Source: Epiperipatus broadwayi (lineage: Eukaryota; Onychophora; Udeonychophora; Euonychophora; Peripatidae). From it: a DNA stretch of 64,000 nt. The translations under genes were made by a program, and so were the position numbers. Below are positions 47,347 through 57,263 of this stretch, piece after piece; within the stretch, counting starts at the first letter, position 1, and the number at the start of each line of letters is the position of its first letter. Below the pieces are notes generated by a model that did not search any database, was not told the DNA's origin, and worked only from the letters and a program-made list of their open reading frames with translations. The stretch covers positions 22,648,900 to 22,712,899 of the forward strand of contig JAQFVV010012394.1 in assembly GCA_028023455.1 (NCBI GenBank), read 5' to 3'.

Positions 47347-48138
47347 TTGCAAAACAGTTATGTGAGCCAAAAACCCCAGAAGATACAGCATACAAACGAA
47401 GCTAAATATCTATTTCCAGCCGGCAACATCCAAATAGAATCTCATCTGCATTTTAGGATGAGACAGCAATTACCGAGAGAACGCTATACTGACTATGATA
47501 TAGCACTAAGGGCACTCGCAAAGCAGTGTCAATTTGGATCTGAAATAGAGGATACGCTACTAGACCAATTATTTTATGGAATGCAGGACCATAACCTGAG
47601 AAAACCCTTGTTAAGTGAACCAAACTTAAATTATAAGTTGGCTCTAATGAAATGTGTGGCACATGAAGTGATTGGGGAAGAAGCAGCGGAATTCCAGACA
47701 TCAGTAAAAATTGAAAGTAATGCGATAGCTGTGTACAAAACAGAAGCTAATAGGACTACAATAAATGAAAAAATAACATGTTATTGTTGCGGTGACAAAG
47801 GCCATATTAAGAAAGTATGTAGATACAAAACTGACAAATGTACAAAATGCAAAATGAAAGGACATTTAGCCAGAGTTTGTAGAAATAAGGACCAAAGTCA
47901 TGAATTCCAGCCAAACCCGAACTTTAAATCACGGGCTGGCAGATATGATAAAAAGTATATAAATAAAATTGAAGATACAGCAGAGGGCCGTATTATATTA
48001 AGTGTTACAGTGGGGTGGAGAAAAACTCAAATGGAAGTAGATAGTGGTGCAGGACTCTCCTTGATGTCACATAAAGACTGGATGAAGTTAAACAATGGCA
48101 GAAAACGTAGTACACATTGCAGAGTACAAATGTACTAG
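47347..48138 (+). CDS. gag capsid C-terminus, nucleocapsid and protease
   Basis: A 263-codon frame. Residues about 40-115 give the retrotransposon gag helices (RMRQQLPRERYTDYDIALRA, LFYGMQD, LRKPLLSE). Two CCHC zinc knuckles of the form C-x2-C-x4-H-x4-C lie at 47779-47820 and 47839-47880 and bind the RNA genome. The aspartic protease motif V-D-S-G-A is at 48037-48051, with catalytic Asp at 48040. The ATG at 47347 is only where this frame opens; the real start is upstream at 47191. The frame ends shortly after the protease by a shift, so protease and RT are separated. Confidence 0.9.
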   Translation: MQNSYVSQKPQKIQHTNEAKYLFPAGNIQIESHLHFRMRQQLPRERYTDYDIALRALAKQCQFGSEIEDTLLDQLFYGMQDHNLRKPLLSEPNLNYKLALMKCVAHEVIGEEAAEFQTSVKIESNAIAVYKTEANRTTINEKITCYCCGDKGHIKKVCRYKTDKCTKCKMKGHLARVCRNKDQSHEFQPNPNFKSRAGRYDKKYINKIEDTAEGRIILSVTVGWRKTQMEVDSGAGLSLMSHKDWMKLNNGRKRSTHCRVQMY

Positions 48139-48734
48139 CTACAGATGTAAATGGTAATCAGATTGACATCTGTGGAAAGGTGAATATACCAGTGAGTATG
48201 AGAGATAAAAATACAGTATCACCACCACACATAGTGAGAAGAGACATTAACCCCTTTGTTAGGAAGAAATTGGTTTCATCCATTTGGAATACGCTTGAAA
48301 TCATTAAGAGAGTACAGTTAAAAATTGAAGTCAGAATGAAATTTCCAGATCTGTTTAAACAGGGACTAGCAGAGCTAAAAACAAGCCCGGTGGATATTGA
48401 AATATTAGGAGAAGCACAGCCCATCGTATGCACATCACGGAAAGTCCCATTTGCACTAAAACCAAAAATTGAGGAGACCATCAAGGATATGGTGAATAGA
48501 TGTGTACTGTCGCCAGTTGAAGAGTCAACATGGGAAACTCCTGTGGTAGCAGCAGTAAAACCGGATGGGAGCATCCGACTCTGTGGAGATTATCGCATTA
48601 TGGTGAATAAGTTCATAAATAAAGGGGCATATCCAGTCCCGAGTGTACGCGAAGTATTAGCATCACTGCAGAGGGCAGAATTCTTTTCAAAAAATCAATT
48701 TAAAGTCAGCCTTCCAGCAGATACCAGTGACTGA
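48117..48734 (+). CDS. Reverse transcriptase, fingers and palm
   Basis: A 205-codon frame overlapping the gag-protease frame. It holds the linker, then FPDLFKQGLAELKTSPVDI, PIVCTSRKVPFALKPKIEE, WETPVVAAVKPDGSIRLCGD-YR and NKGAYPVPSVREVL, followed by AEFFSK. An extra base near 48702 (AAAGTCAGC where AAATCAGC is expected) ends the domain early; the FQQIPV segment follows in another frame. Copies RNA into DNA using the tRNA primer. Confidence 0.9.
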   Translation: MQSTNVLATDVNGNQIDICGKVNIPVSMRDKNTVSPPHIVRRDINPFVRKKLVSSIWNTLEIIKRVQLKIEVRMKFPDLFKQGLAELKTSPVDIEILGEAQPIVCTSRKVPFALKPKIEETIKDMVNRCVLSPVEESTWETPVVAAVKPDGSIRLCGDYRIMVNKFINKGAYPVPSVREVLASLQRAEFFSKNQFKVSLPADTSD

Positions 48735-49017
48735 TAGAACCGTAAAACTTCTAAGTACACACCTGGGATTGTATAAGTGTAATAAGCTGCCATATGGAAT
48801 TACAGTGGCCCCTAACATGTTCCAAGCAAAGATGGACGGTTTATTGCAGGGCATGGAGGGAGTTATACCTTACATAGATGATATTTTAGTGACGGCTAAG
48901 TCACAAAGAGAATTGGAGACCCGAGTATTAGATGTGTGTGCCAAGCTGGACAAAGTGGGAGCCAGAATAAACCCATCTAAAAAAGCATATGGGCTACAAA
49001 TGAAATTAATTTCCTAG
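48727..49017 (+). CDS. Reverse transcriptase, catalytic palm (YIDD)
   Basis: Continues from the shift with TDRTVKLLSTHLGLYKCNKL, then LPYGITVAPNMFQAKMDGL and the catalytic box YIDD at 48871-48882 (Y-x-D-D). It ends at a stop in LQMKLIS near 49015, where the next frame carries NFLGHVI, so another one-base shift lies around 49000-49012. Confidence 0.9.
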   Translation: MTDRTVKLLSTHLGLYKCNKLPYGITVAPNMFQAKMDGLLQGMEGVIPYIDDILVTAKSQRELETRVLDVCAKLDKVGARINPSKKAYGLQMKLIS

Positions 49018-49022
49018 GACAT

Positions 49023-49406
49023 GTGATAAAGCAAAATGGGAAATATCCAAATCCAGAGAAAGTGAGAGCGGTCAAGAATGCTGCAAAGCCCAAGAATGTT
49101 AAGGAATTGCAAGCCTTTTTAGGACTACTCAACTTTTTTGAAAGCTTCCTAAGGGGGAAGTCACACATCTTGACACCTTTATATGAATTACTGCAGAATG
49201 GACAATGGTGGATTTGGAACAAGCAACATAATATAGCTTTCCAAGGAGCAAAAGAACTGCTTGTGTCCAATAGAGTATTGGTACATTATAATGGAGACCA
49301 AAAAGTACTAATTACAACTGACGCCTCGGAGTATGAAATGGGTGCAGTAATTTCTCATGTGTGTTATGGGGGGAACATCCCATTGCCTACGCCTCAAGAA
49401 CCTTAA
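49023..49406 (+). CDS. RT connection and start of RNase H
   Basis: Encodes GKYPNPEKVRAVKNAAKPKN, ELQAFLGLLNFFESFLRG and LLQNGQWWIW. The first RNase H aspartate follows in TTDASEYEMGAVIS (Asp at 49320-49322). A shift near 49365-49375 moves the domain to the next frame. Confidence 0.9.
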   Translation: MIKQNGKYPNPEKVRAVKNAAKPKNVKELQAFLGLLNFFESFLRGKSHILTPLYELLQNGQWWIWNKQHNIAFQGAKELLVSNRVLVHYNGDQKVLITTDASEYEMGAVISHVCYGGNIPLPTPQEP

Positions 49407-49804
49407 CATCTGCAGAACGAAATTACAGTCAACTGGACAAGGAGGCGCTGGCCATAATATTTGCGGTAAAAAAGTTCCATCAGTATATATATGGTAGGAA
49501 ATTCATGGTCTATACAGATCACCGCCCATTACTGGGAATTTTGGGACATGACTGTAAAACCCCTGATCATGCTAGCCAATGCATGATACATTGGATAAAT
49601 CTGCTAGCGGCATATGATTATGTATTGAGATACAAACCTGGGAAAGAGATCAGTCATGCAGATGATTTATCGCACTTACAGGATGTCAGTGACCCCCCTA
49701 GAGACTGTATACAAGTAAACTATATTGATATCTGGAAGCAGGAAACGATAAACAGTGCTGAAGTGAAAAATGGACTGAAAATGATCCAGAGTACAAGTGC
49801 TTGA
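49361..49804 (+). CDS. RNase H domain
   Basis: Reads EHPIAYASRTLTSAERNYSQ, LDKEALAIIFAVKKFHQYIY, YTDHRPLLGIL. Catalytic Glu (49442-49444, DKEAL) and Asp (49517-49519, YTDH) are present; together with the Asp of the previous frame they complete the triad that removes the RNA template. HADDLSHL near 49657 corresponds to the HADALSR motif; the domain is followed by the linker to integrase. Confidence 0.9.
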   Translation: MLWGEHPIAYASRTLTSAERNYSQLDKEALAIIFAVKKFHQYIYGRKFMVYTDHRPLLGILGHDCKTPDHASQCMIHWINLLAAYDYVLRYKPGKEISHADDLSHLQDVSDPPRDCIQVNYIDIWKQETINSAEVKNGLKMIQSTSA

Positions 49805-50514
49805 AGGATTGGATTCGATGGGGATGGCCGAAATTCCAACCAGATAATGTGAACAGAGCCATAAGGAATGCGCGGGAAAACCTATCAACGTGTAAGGGTT
49901 GCATCCTTATGATGGATCGAGTACTAATACCCCTAGAATGTAGAAAACAAACACTGGACCTGCTCCACCAAGGGCACCCAGGCATAGTGAGGATGAAAGC
50001 CTTGGCGCGGTCATATGTGTGGTGGCCAAGTATGAACCAGGAAATAGAGCAAACAGTGAAGAATTGTGTCCGGTGCCAGACTTTTGCTGATTTGCTCCCA
50101 AAGACATTTGACTCGTGGACAAACGCAACATCAACCTGGCAACGCCTACCCATTGATCATGCCGGACCTTTTAACGGATATATCTTCTTAGTGATAATCA
50201 ATTCATATTCTAAGTGGGCTGAATATAAGTTAGTGAAGAGTACCAGCACAGAATGTACCATTGGAGCCCTGAAAGAAGTTTTTGCAGGACAAGGATTTCC
50301 AGAAATGATGGTAACAGACAAAGGGACTGGATTTACATCACAGGAATTCAAAGACTTCTTAACTGATAAAGGAATAAGAGATGTTCTTAAAGCACCATAC
50401 CATCCCGATTCTAATGCTTTGGCAGAGAAGGCTGTGCAACATTTGAAGATGACCCTGAATAAAACGTCATATAAGACCATACATGAAGCACTGGTGGATG
50501 CAATGTTTTACTAG
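49801..50514 (+). CDS. Integrase, zinc and catalytic core domains
   Basis: A 237-codon frame. The H-x3-H...C-x2-C zinc domain uses His 49966 and 49975 (LLHQGHPGI) and Cys 50065 and 50074 (CVRC). The catalytic triad is complete: Asp 50155 (PIDHAGPF), Asp 50317 (VTDKGTGF) and Glu 50425 (LAEKAVQ), with 35 residues between the last two (DD35E). The frame ends in AMFY; the expected continuation L-L-A-F-H-T is in the next frame, implying a shift around 50505-50515. The integrase inserts the cDNA in the genome. Confidence 0.95.
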   Translation: MKDWIRWGWPKFQPDNVNRAIRNARENLSTCKGCILMMDRVLIPLECRKQTLDLLHQGHPGIVRMKALARSYVWWPSMNQEIEQTVKNCVRCQTFADLLPKTFDSWTNATSTWQRLPIDHAGPFNGYIFLVIINSYSKWAEYKLVKSTSTECTIGALKEVFAGQGFPEMMVTDKGTGFTSQEFKDFLTDKGIRDVLKAPYHPDSNALAEKAVQHLKMTLNKTSYKTIHEALVDAMFY

Positions 50515-50535
50515 CATTTCACACCATGCGTAACC

Positions 50536-50808
50536 ATGATGAAAACACCAGCAGAACTGCTGTTAAATAGAAAGTGCCGTATTCATATGACAAAGATATT
50601 TCCGGTCAGAGAAGAGACTGAAAACAGAAGTGAAAATATGGCTGAGTTCAGAATAGATGAATTAGTATGGAGCCGAGACATTTTGAAAAGAGTGTGGCTG
50701 CCTACTGTTGTGGTAGAGATTCCATCTAGATCTATTCGCATTGTCAGACTTGAAAATGGGATATGGCTGAAAAAACACATAAATCATTCTGAAAAGTCGA
50801 CAAAGTGA
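50536..50808 (+). CDS. Integrase C-terminal domain
   Basis: Encodes MKTPAELLLNRKCRIHMTKI, then DELVWSRDILKRVWLPTVVV and EIPSRSIRIVRLENG, the small C-terminal fold (V-W-x-R...W-x-P-x-x-V...G-x-x-x-x-x-V) that binds DNA. The frame ends HSEKSTK-stop; a hydrophilic tail continues in another frame to about 51100. Confidence 0.8.
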   Translation: MMKTPAELLLNRKCRIHMTKIFPVREETENRSENMAEFRIDELVWSRDILKRVWLPTVVVEIPSRSIRIVRLENGIWLKKHINHSEKSTK

Positions 50809-51118
50809 CGTACTGGATGTTGATAGCTCTCAAAGTCCAGAACAAGCTGAGGGAGACATCCCATATAGAGCAGAAGAGTCTGCTGACAGAAGTGTGGAGG
50901 AGCAGAAGGAACCAATGCCTAGAGAAAACTTGGGAGATCAAGAAACGCCGATGGAGACAATGGTGAAGAAGAGGATCAAGCTCAGCAACCAGGCCCTAGT
51001 GACAAGGTGGAAAGTGATAAGGAAAATACAAATCTACCTCTTACAAGACCCATCAGAGACAGACGCCGTCCGACCAAACTGCAAGACTATTTTTTATAAC
51101 CAATAAGACCATTTTCTA

Positions 51119-51134
51119 GAGTGGGGGGAAGGTA
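51119..51134 (+). other. Polypurine tract
   Basis: GAGTGGGGGGAAGGTA directly precedes the 3' LTR and would prime plus-strand synthesis. Confidence 0.85.
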
Positions 51135-51683
51135 TGGACTGTCTGTGATAAAGTATAAAGATCGATGAAGTGATTTTAGGATATCGGTACTCAAAAAAAA
51201 AAATTAAAGGAAAAAACCCGGATATAGAGGGGCGAAAAGTATGCTGGGAAGGCAGTAGTGTAGTAGTAATAAAAGGATGGCTGGACGTTAAACTACATAA
51301 TGGAGTAAGTAGTTACGAATTTTGTAATCAATAGATATTTAGTTACTGTGAGGTTGGTGTAAAGCATTAGTTTAAAGCCAGGAATAGCTACTAAGGTGTG
51401 AGAGAACATGAAGTTTATGTTCAGCGGCAAATCGTAGGAATGACATTTGTAGGAATGGCATTTGTATCTCGGAACGACCCTGATAATAATTAGTAGAGAC
51501 TGTTTTAACATATTGTACATAAGTATTGGGTTTAAGATCTTGTAAATAAAACAATTGAACTAATCATATAAAGGACTATTTATTGTGAGAAACTTACGGA
51601 AATGCATAAACAGCTGGTAAACGAAGAATTCGAACTATAATTTGACAAAACCTATAGAAAGTTCGTAACCCCTGTATACAGCA
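51135..51683 (+). repeat. 3' LTR (549 bp)
   Basis: Same ends as the 5' LTR. It carries an extra A-run near 51194 and a duplicated GACATTTGTAGGAATG-type stretch near 51440 that explain its greater length. The AATAAA signal is at 51545-51550; the TATA-like box is changed to TACATAAG. Confidence 0.9.
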
Positions 51684-51688
51684 ATAAC

Positions 51689-53059
51689 GAAGGGAAATTT
51701 TTCACTTACTTTATACCCCATAATTTAAACCTCAGGGTTCCCCTTTGAACTCTATTCTACTCATTACTTGCATACCTCTTATAAACAAGAGTTGAGTTGA
51801 ATATGACTTGCCAAAAATTCAAATCCCATTTACAAACATTACAATAAACCTCAATGTTTATAAAGATGATTCTCTCCTCCTACACCTTTTACCAATTTAG
51901 ATAATTATAGTAAAGAATATTATCATCAATTCATACCAACAAATCCATAATTTGAAATATTAAGTCGGGAAAAATAGTTTCCTCTACTTATAAAGGTTTT
52001 CGAATAAAATTTTTAGGCTTCCTTATTTATCTAAAATCTAATTATCTCAAATACAATAATTAAAATCAACACGTCAAATTCAATGACATGTTTTTGCATT
52101 CTAGTCAATACTTTGTTAATGTCTTAATTATTTTTCAAAACCTATTTCTTGTTATATATGAGATAGTAATAACATTTACAAAAACTCTACCATTGCTATT
52201 ACTAATACAAACAATATACAAAAATTCATTGATATATCCTTCTCCTATTTGTAATTAAAATCAAATATTGAAATGGTTATAAAATAGCATAAACAACGAT
52301 AAAAATGCTTCTCAATTAATACTTTATCTCAAAAATCACTAAATTATTCAAAAATTCAATATGCACGTTTCTAGAACACAAAATCTGGTCTTTTTCATCA
52401 ATCTCAATGCAATTCCAAACAATTCCATTTCCACAAGAATGAAGAAACTAAGAATCATTGCCCTAAATCACAAATATAAACACATGAAAACATCATAATC
52501 AACATAATTTGCTCAGATACCTTTTCTAAATGAACTTATTAATAAATAGTCTAGAAAGGATTTTTTTTCAAATATTACAACCATAACATTCCTTACTTCA
52601 TCTTACAGTTTCTAAGGTGCCATTTTACTTTCAATTCTAACATAAGCAAATTACAGTTTCTAGTTTGCAGCAAAATTATTGAAGTCAAAACAGGATATCA
52701 AGTTCTAACACAGCCTGATATTTATTCGGCTACACGAAGTCTTCTCTTATTACTTCCAAATGTATAAATAAAAAAATAGTACTAAACAATCATCTGACTA
52801 TATATGTTCAATACAAATAACATCTACATTATATGATTATTATGATTATATAAATTTATATAAAATTTGATAATATATAAAACAGAAAAAAGTTTTTGAC
52901 TTGTTTTATATAAATATCACCTTAATAACTTGTTTTATATAAATATCACATTAATATTATGTAATTGTTTACTATGTTCTAATATGTAACTTACCCATTG
53001 TGTCCATTTTTGGAGGCTCTAAACAGTAAAATTGTAATAAAACTAAAATTAACTTAATG
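51689..53059. other. AT-rich stretch; short tandem repeat
   Basis: The only feature is a two-copy repeat of an ACTTGTTTTATATAAATATC-type unit at about 52898-52953. Confidence 0.4.
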
Positions 53060-53425
53060 ACAAAAAAAAAATTCAAACTCCCTTCAGCTACCCACTCTAT
53101 CTCATACAAACAATAAATATGACCGCACACATGTGAAAAAGATGATTTCCAATATACGTATTTCATATGATCAAACACATGTGAAAAAGATAAATGATTT
53201 CCAATATACATATTTCATGGTAAACCAGCACTCATCAGTTGGTCCAGATCATCATCTCCCATACCTATATATAATCAATGTTCACTTTATATTAAGATAG
53301 CTAATCTTCAAATTTTAATGGACAGGCTTCAATCTATTCCACCTCTTCAGCCAGCCAGAACATTGAAAGTCTGATGATGGAACACACAATTGCCTTGTTG
53401 ATACCATTATTATTATGCCCATTCA
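53060..53425 (-). repeat. Hammerhead family 1, copy A
   Basis: It matches copy B (54480-54790) and the reverse complement of copy C (54900-55210): blocks CAGGCTTCAATCTA(T/C)TCCAC, CAGCACTCATCAGTTG(G/A)TCC, GATTTCCAATATA and CCCTTCAG(C/T)(T)A(C/T)CCACTCTAT. It carries its own tandem duplication of about 53 bp (53108-53160 versus 53161-53216). No coding capacity. Confidence 0.8.
53193..53253 (-). ncRNA. Hammerhead ribozyme motif, family 1, copy A
   Basis: Minus strand: ATGAT-CTGGA-CCAA, core CTGATGA (53232-53238), stem II GTG...CAT (weak in this copy), GAAA (53213-53216), stem III ATAT/GTAT, A, then TTGG-AA-ATCATT. Stem I pairs CCAA with TTGG and, across an internal loop, ATGAT with ATCAT. The predicted cleavage triplet is ATA, which fits NUH. 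Stem III has no loop of its own, as in short-stem-III type I hammerheads. Confidence 0.75.
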
Positions 53426-53499
53426 AATACACAGAAGAGGGATGGGCAGGAAACAGGCTGAATTTGCAATATTTTTAAAATATAAGCATAATTCATATA

Positions 53500-54457
53500 C
53501 ACCTGGGTCTCTTTTTACGCGGATTTATTTAACACGATTTTGAAGTTACGCGATTACGTTTCTCCGGAAGTCGAACTCCGATAATGCGCTATTACTTTAA
53601 ATAATAAATTTTAGGCACTTATGTCATATTGAAAGTAATAGCATATTATTGGAATTCGACTTTCATCTTAGTAATTTCAATATTTTCAGTGCTTTATAAT
53701 AGTAAGATTTTATGCAATAATGAAATTAAAATCGTGATTTCCACATTTTATGTATACACACATTAAATTTTACAAGACTATAATATAAATTTGTTCAAAC
53801 ATTGTGTGTGTTAATTTTGCATTTTAAATCACATTCTGTTTTTGCTTTTTAAAAAACAACGTAATCAATTATTAATCATTTAGTGTCAGCGAGTTTATTT
53901 TTAAAAGGTGAGTAATAGCAGTGGGCACAATTAAATTTGAAAATTAAAGACAAAAATAAGAATTTAATTTTTAGTTGTTAGATTAATTATTAATTACGTT
54001 GTCACCAGAAAACCATTAACACAACATGAGAGTGACATTGGCGCTAGTTGTATTTCCTCTTGTGAAGAATCTGATTTTTTACCAGTTTGCAAACGAACCT
54101 GTTTATCGGCAAATATCGATAATAATTAAAACATGTATAAAAAATGTAAATTACTGTAAATTATGCATAAAAATATATTGTTTTGAATAAAATTAAATAT
54201 TATAGTTAAAAAAAGTTTGTCTTGTACCAATTTTTTTCAAATTTGAAATTTTTTATTAGTCATATTTTATTTCCTTATTTTTTTTTTGCGCGAATTTTAA
54301 AGTAATTTTACGTTGGTGCTTTGCTTTTATGCGATTTTTGAAAAATCACAGTCCGTATCCCCCCCTTTTTCAAGGTAAGTTACGTCTATTTTTGCGCGAT
54401 TTCGTTTGTGCGGGTTTTCTGAGGAACCTATCTATCGCGTAAAACGAGACCCAGGTG
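53500..54457. mobile_element. pogo/Tigger-like DNA element, 958 bp
   Basis: Terminal inverted repeats CACCTGGGTCTC at both ends, followed by (T/G)TTTTACGCG-like inner sequence, flanked by TA on each side (53498-53499, 54458-54459). ACGCGGATTT-type subterminal sequence is typical of pogo/Tigger. It lies in copy B of hammerhead family 1: joining the flanks restores CTCAAAG-TA-TGAATTATGCTT, matching the uninterrupted copy C (CTCAAATAAATGAATTATGCTT near 55210). No transposase ORF; a short frame at 54010-54110 is unrecognised. Confidence 0.85.
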
Positions 54458-54459
54458 TA

Positions 54460-54790
54460 CTTTGAGATTAAATGTAATATAAGAGATTTGAACAAAACTT
54501 TCAAGCTCCCTTCAGTTATCCACTCTATCTCATACAACTGATATACATCACCACATATATATGAAAAAAATGATTTCCAATATATGCATTTCATACAGAA
54601 CCAGCACTCATCAGTTGATCCAGATCATTATCTACCAGACATATATATAATCAGTGCCCAGTTTATATTAATATAACAAATCTTCAAACTTTAATGGACA
54701 GGCTTCAATCTACTCCACCTTCCAACTCTTCAGCCATCCATTCTATTGAAAATCTGATCATAGAATGCCCAAAAAAATTACAGATTTGGC
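54460..54790 (-). repeat. Hammerhead family 1, copy B
   Basis: Copy B runs from about 54790 down to 54460 and, beyond the pogo-like insertion, its 3' end continues at about 53499-53460. It faces copy C head to head with about 110 bp between. Confidence 0.8.
54569..54629 (-). ncRNA. Hammerhead ribozyme motif, family 1, copy B
   Basis: Minus strand: AATGAT-CTGG-ATCAA, core CTGATGA (54608-54614), stem II GTGC-TGGTTCT-GTAT (two G-U pairs), GAAA, ATGC/ATAT (imperfect stem III), A, TTGG-AA-ATCATT. Stem I and the core are intact; stem II stays pairable although its sequence differs from copy C, which hints at covariation. Confidence 0.7.
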
Positions 54791-54899
54791 CTATATCCTA
54801 CCCAACCCTCTTCTGTGTATTTGAATGTACAAGATCCTAAATATGAGGGGCTAGAGTGAATTAAGGTCAACATGAGCATGACAATGATGTTGGCATCAA

Positions 54900-55260
54900 C
54901 CAAGGGATTTGGGCATACCATCATCAGATTTTCAATGGTATGAATGGCTGAAGAATTGGAGGGCGTAGATTAAAGCCTGTCTATTAAAATTTGAAGGTTT
55001 GTTATCTTAATATAAACCTAGCACTGATTATATATGTGTGTGGGAAATGATCTGGACCAACTGATGAGTGCTGGTTTAGCACAAAACACATATATTAGAG
55101 ATCAGTTATCTTTTTCACATGTGTGTGCTCGTGTATATCGGTTGTATGAGATAAAATGGATAGCCGAAGGGACTTTGAAAGTTTGTGTTCCAATCCCCTT
55201 TATTACATTAAACTCAAATAAATGAATTATGCTTGTACTTCAAAAATATAATATATTTTT
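54900..55260 (+). repeat. Hammerhead family 1, copy C
   Basis: Inverted relative to A and B. It extends from ATCAGATTTTCAATGG near 54922 to TGAATTATGCTTGTAC near 55235, the latter confirming the 3' end of copy B across the pogo-like insertion. The open frame at 55034-55225 is chance. Confidence 0.8.
55046..55107 (+). ncRNA. Hammerhead ribozyme motif, family 1, copy C
   Basis: AATGAT-CTGGA-CCAA, core CTGATGA (55061-55067), a perfect stem II GTGCT-GGTTT-AGCAC, then AAAAC where GAAAC is expected (G12 changed to A), a short stem III region and TTAG-AG-ATCA (one changed pair in stem I). The perfect stem II here shows what A and B have lost; the G12 change should abolish cleavage. Confidence 0.75.
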
Positions 55261-57255
55261 AAATATATTGTAATGGTATAAGAAAACAAGCTTTCACTTG
55301 ATCCATACACTCCGCAAATTGCACCAAATTGAAATAGTAAAATAAAGAGGCAAAAAGCTTTATTAAAAAATATGCATCACAAATGAAAGTTAAATTGAAA
55401 TGGAACATAGGATGATAATGATATAATCTTATCATATTCCAAAGATTTGGTTGGCAAATTGTAAAGGTACAACAAAATTGAAAGGTTCAGGTTTACTAAT
55501 GCCAAGTTATAATATGAAAATAAAGAAACCAATACTTCAAACTAAAATAGTCATAACAAGGAGAGAAAATAAGTTAGTTCTTTAAATCTTAAATAAAAGT
55601 TCCCTACTTCAAATGACCTTTATACATTCATGTAACAAATCAGAGACCATGGTGAGATCCCTAGTTTGACCAACCTTCAACTCATTCACCAGTACTCCGT
55701 TTCTGAGGTTACACTCGGGTCCATGAGACTCAAGGAAAATTAGCAATCTAACAATAACATAGATTAAACAGACTACTTAACATACTAATTAACTTAACTA
55801 AAACAATGGATATTCAACATATAAAATCATTAAGGAATTGGAATAAGATAATATGGATTGGACTGAAATAGGACTATGAGCAAGAAAAATATGGAACATG
55901 TTTTATATTTTAAACAGGTTTATTAAAACAATAACATAAAATCAAGTAAAAGAAAATGACAAGGATTATATAGTGTTAAGTAGGTGTGATCAACGCATGC
56001 AGGTGTTAAATAATGGACAAGACTAAATTATCATGACAGCGGTCTCCTCCTAATACATTAAAATAGGTATGTGGGTGGTTAATAAATCATGCCTATAATC
56101 ATTTAATGCACCAATCCGATTTTGCATTGGTTTGCTAATGTTACAAAACAATAACCTAGCCGAGATGATGACTATATACAGCGCTAAGATGGGTGTTATA
56201 GGTATTAGTGGGTGAATAAATAAGCTCAAGATAATGCAGATTCAACCTGGTAACCAAGATTCAAGTTTCAGTCTAATACTGTATAGTTAATTAATAAAGA
56301 TGAGAAGTGGTGGTCATGTGATGTTTATTGGCTTAAAGAGGAAAAGAACTGGTTACTTTTAGATTTGTGTATATATACTATGGTGCTAAATAAAATACTA
56401 AGGAATAAGTTCACGGTGCTAATGAGTAATTCTTGGTGCCCTAAGACAGGACGGTTTGTTACAATTAATATATGACCAGATAAGTTCAGGAACTCGAATG
56501 ACATTATAAACATGGTCTGGATTCTTGTGTTCCAGTTCTAATAAAGATAGCCATATCCGAACTAAGGAATGGGCGGCTGGTCACCGTGAACCCATTTTAA
56601 AGGGCGCTGCAAAACGTAAACGAACAAATGTGTACTTCATAAAAACACACTCGCAATGCACACATAAAATACCAATATTAATTGTGCCTAAAAACATAGC
56701 TTCTATCTGCCAAACCAACACAACCCAGCTCTTAAATTAGCATTATACTTATGCTAACTAAAAGGCTTAAATTAAATTATAACCTAAGTTAAAATACTGA
56801 ATCTGCATATATATATATATATATATATAATCATAATTAAGGAGAGAACGTATATTTCATGGGCATTAATAGACATTAACAAATATACTTTAATATCATC
56901 TCTAGCTAGCACATCACTTCCAACTAACAGATATCAAAAAGTCATAAGTTATAACTAACTAAGCAAATCCTCATGAAATATAATGCAATTATAAAATAAA
57001 ATCATGATAATAATAAGCATGTAGCAATCGCTTATTATTTATCAATATAGGATTTCGAAACAGCATTCTTAAAATATTTAAAGTAGATTTTAATTATCTC
57101 CGTAGAAAGTTCATTAACAATTAGTATTTGCTGTTTCGAAAGATTGGCATATTATAGCATATATAGTAAATTTAGATAAAATAGCTAAAACAATAAATAT
57201 AGGCATGACTGCAGTTTTAAGAAATTTAAGTCTTAACTAATTGCAGTTATTTATA
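55261..57255. other. Unclassified repeat-like region
   Basis: The part at 55600-56330 is less AT-rich and probably a transposon remnant, but has no motif I can name. Its end, 56294-56330, reads GATGAGAAGTGGTGGTCATGTGATGTTTATT and matches the 3' end of hammerhead family 2 copies. An AT microsatellite lies at about 56805-56829. Confidence 0.4.
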
Positions 57256-57263
57256 GATTAGAG

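Larger units (their letters stand above)
46404..51683 (+). mobile_element. Ty3/gypsy LTR retrotransposon, complete structure
   Basis: A 5.28-kb plus-strand element of the K02A2.6-like type: LTR, gag with two CCHC knuckles, protease, RT, RNase H, integrase, polypurine tract, LTR. LTR pairs are similar over nearly their whole length (I count about 25 differences by eye). Flanks ATAAT and ATAAC fit a 5-bp target duplication with one change. All catalytic residues I could check are intact, but about half a dozen frameshifts break the ORFs. Confidence 0.95.

Noticed and set aside
49698-50153. 151-codon minus frame and other minus frames over 47.4-50.9 kb
   Set aside because: They are shadows of the plus-strand pol domains.
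52972-55225. Open frames with repeated CHSFHICG/SHVCGHIYCLYEIEW-like peptides
   Set aside because: The similarity between them comes from the non-coding hammerhead repeat copies; the frames are interrupted and in both orientations.
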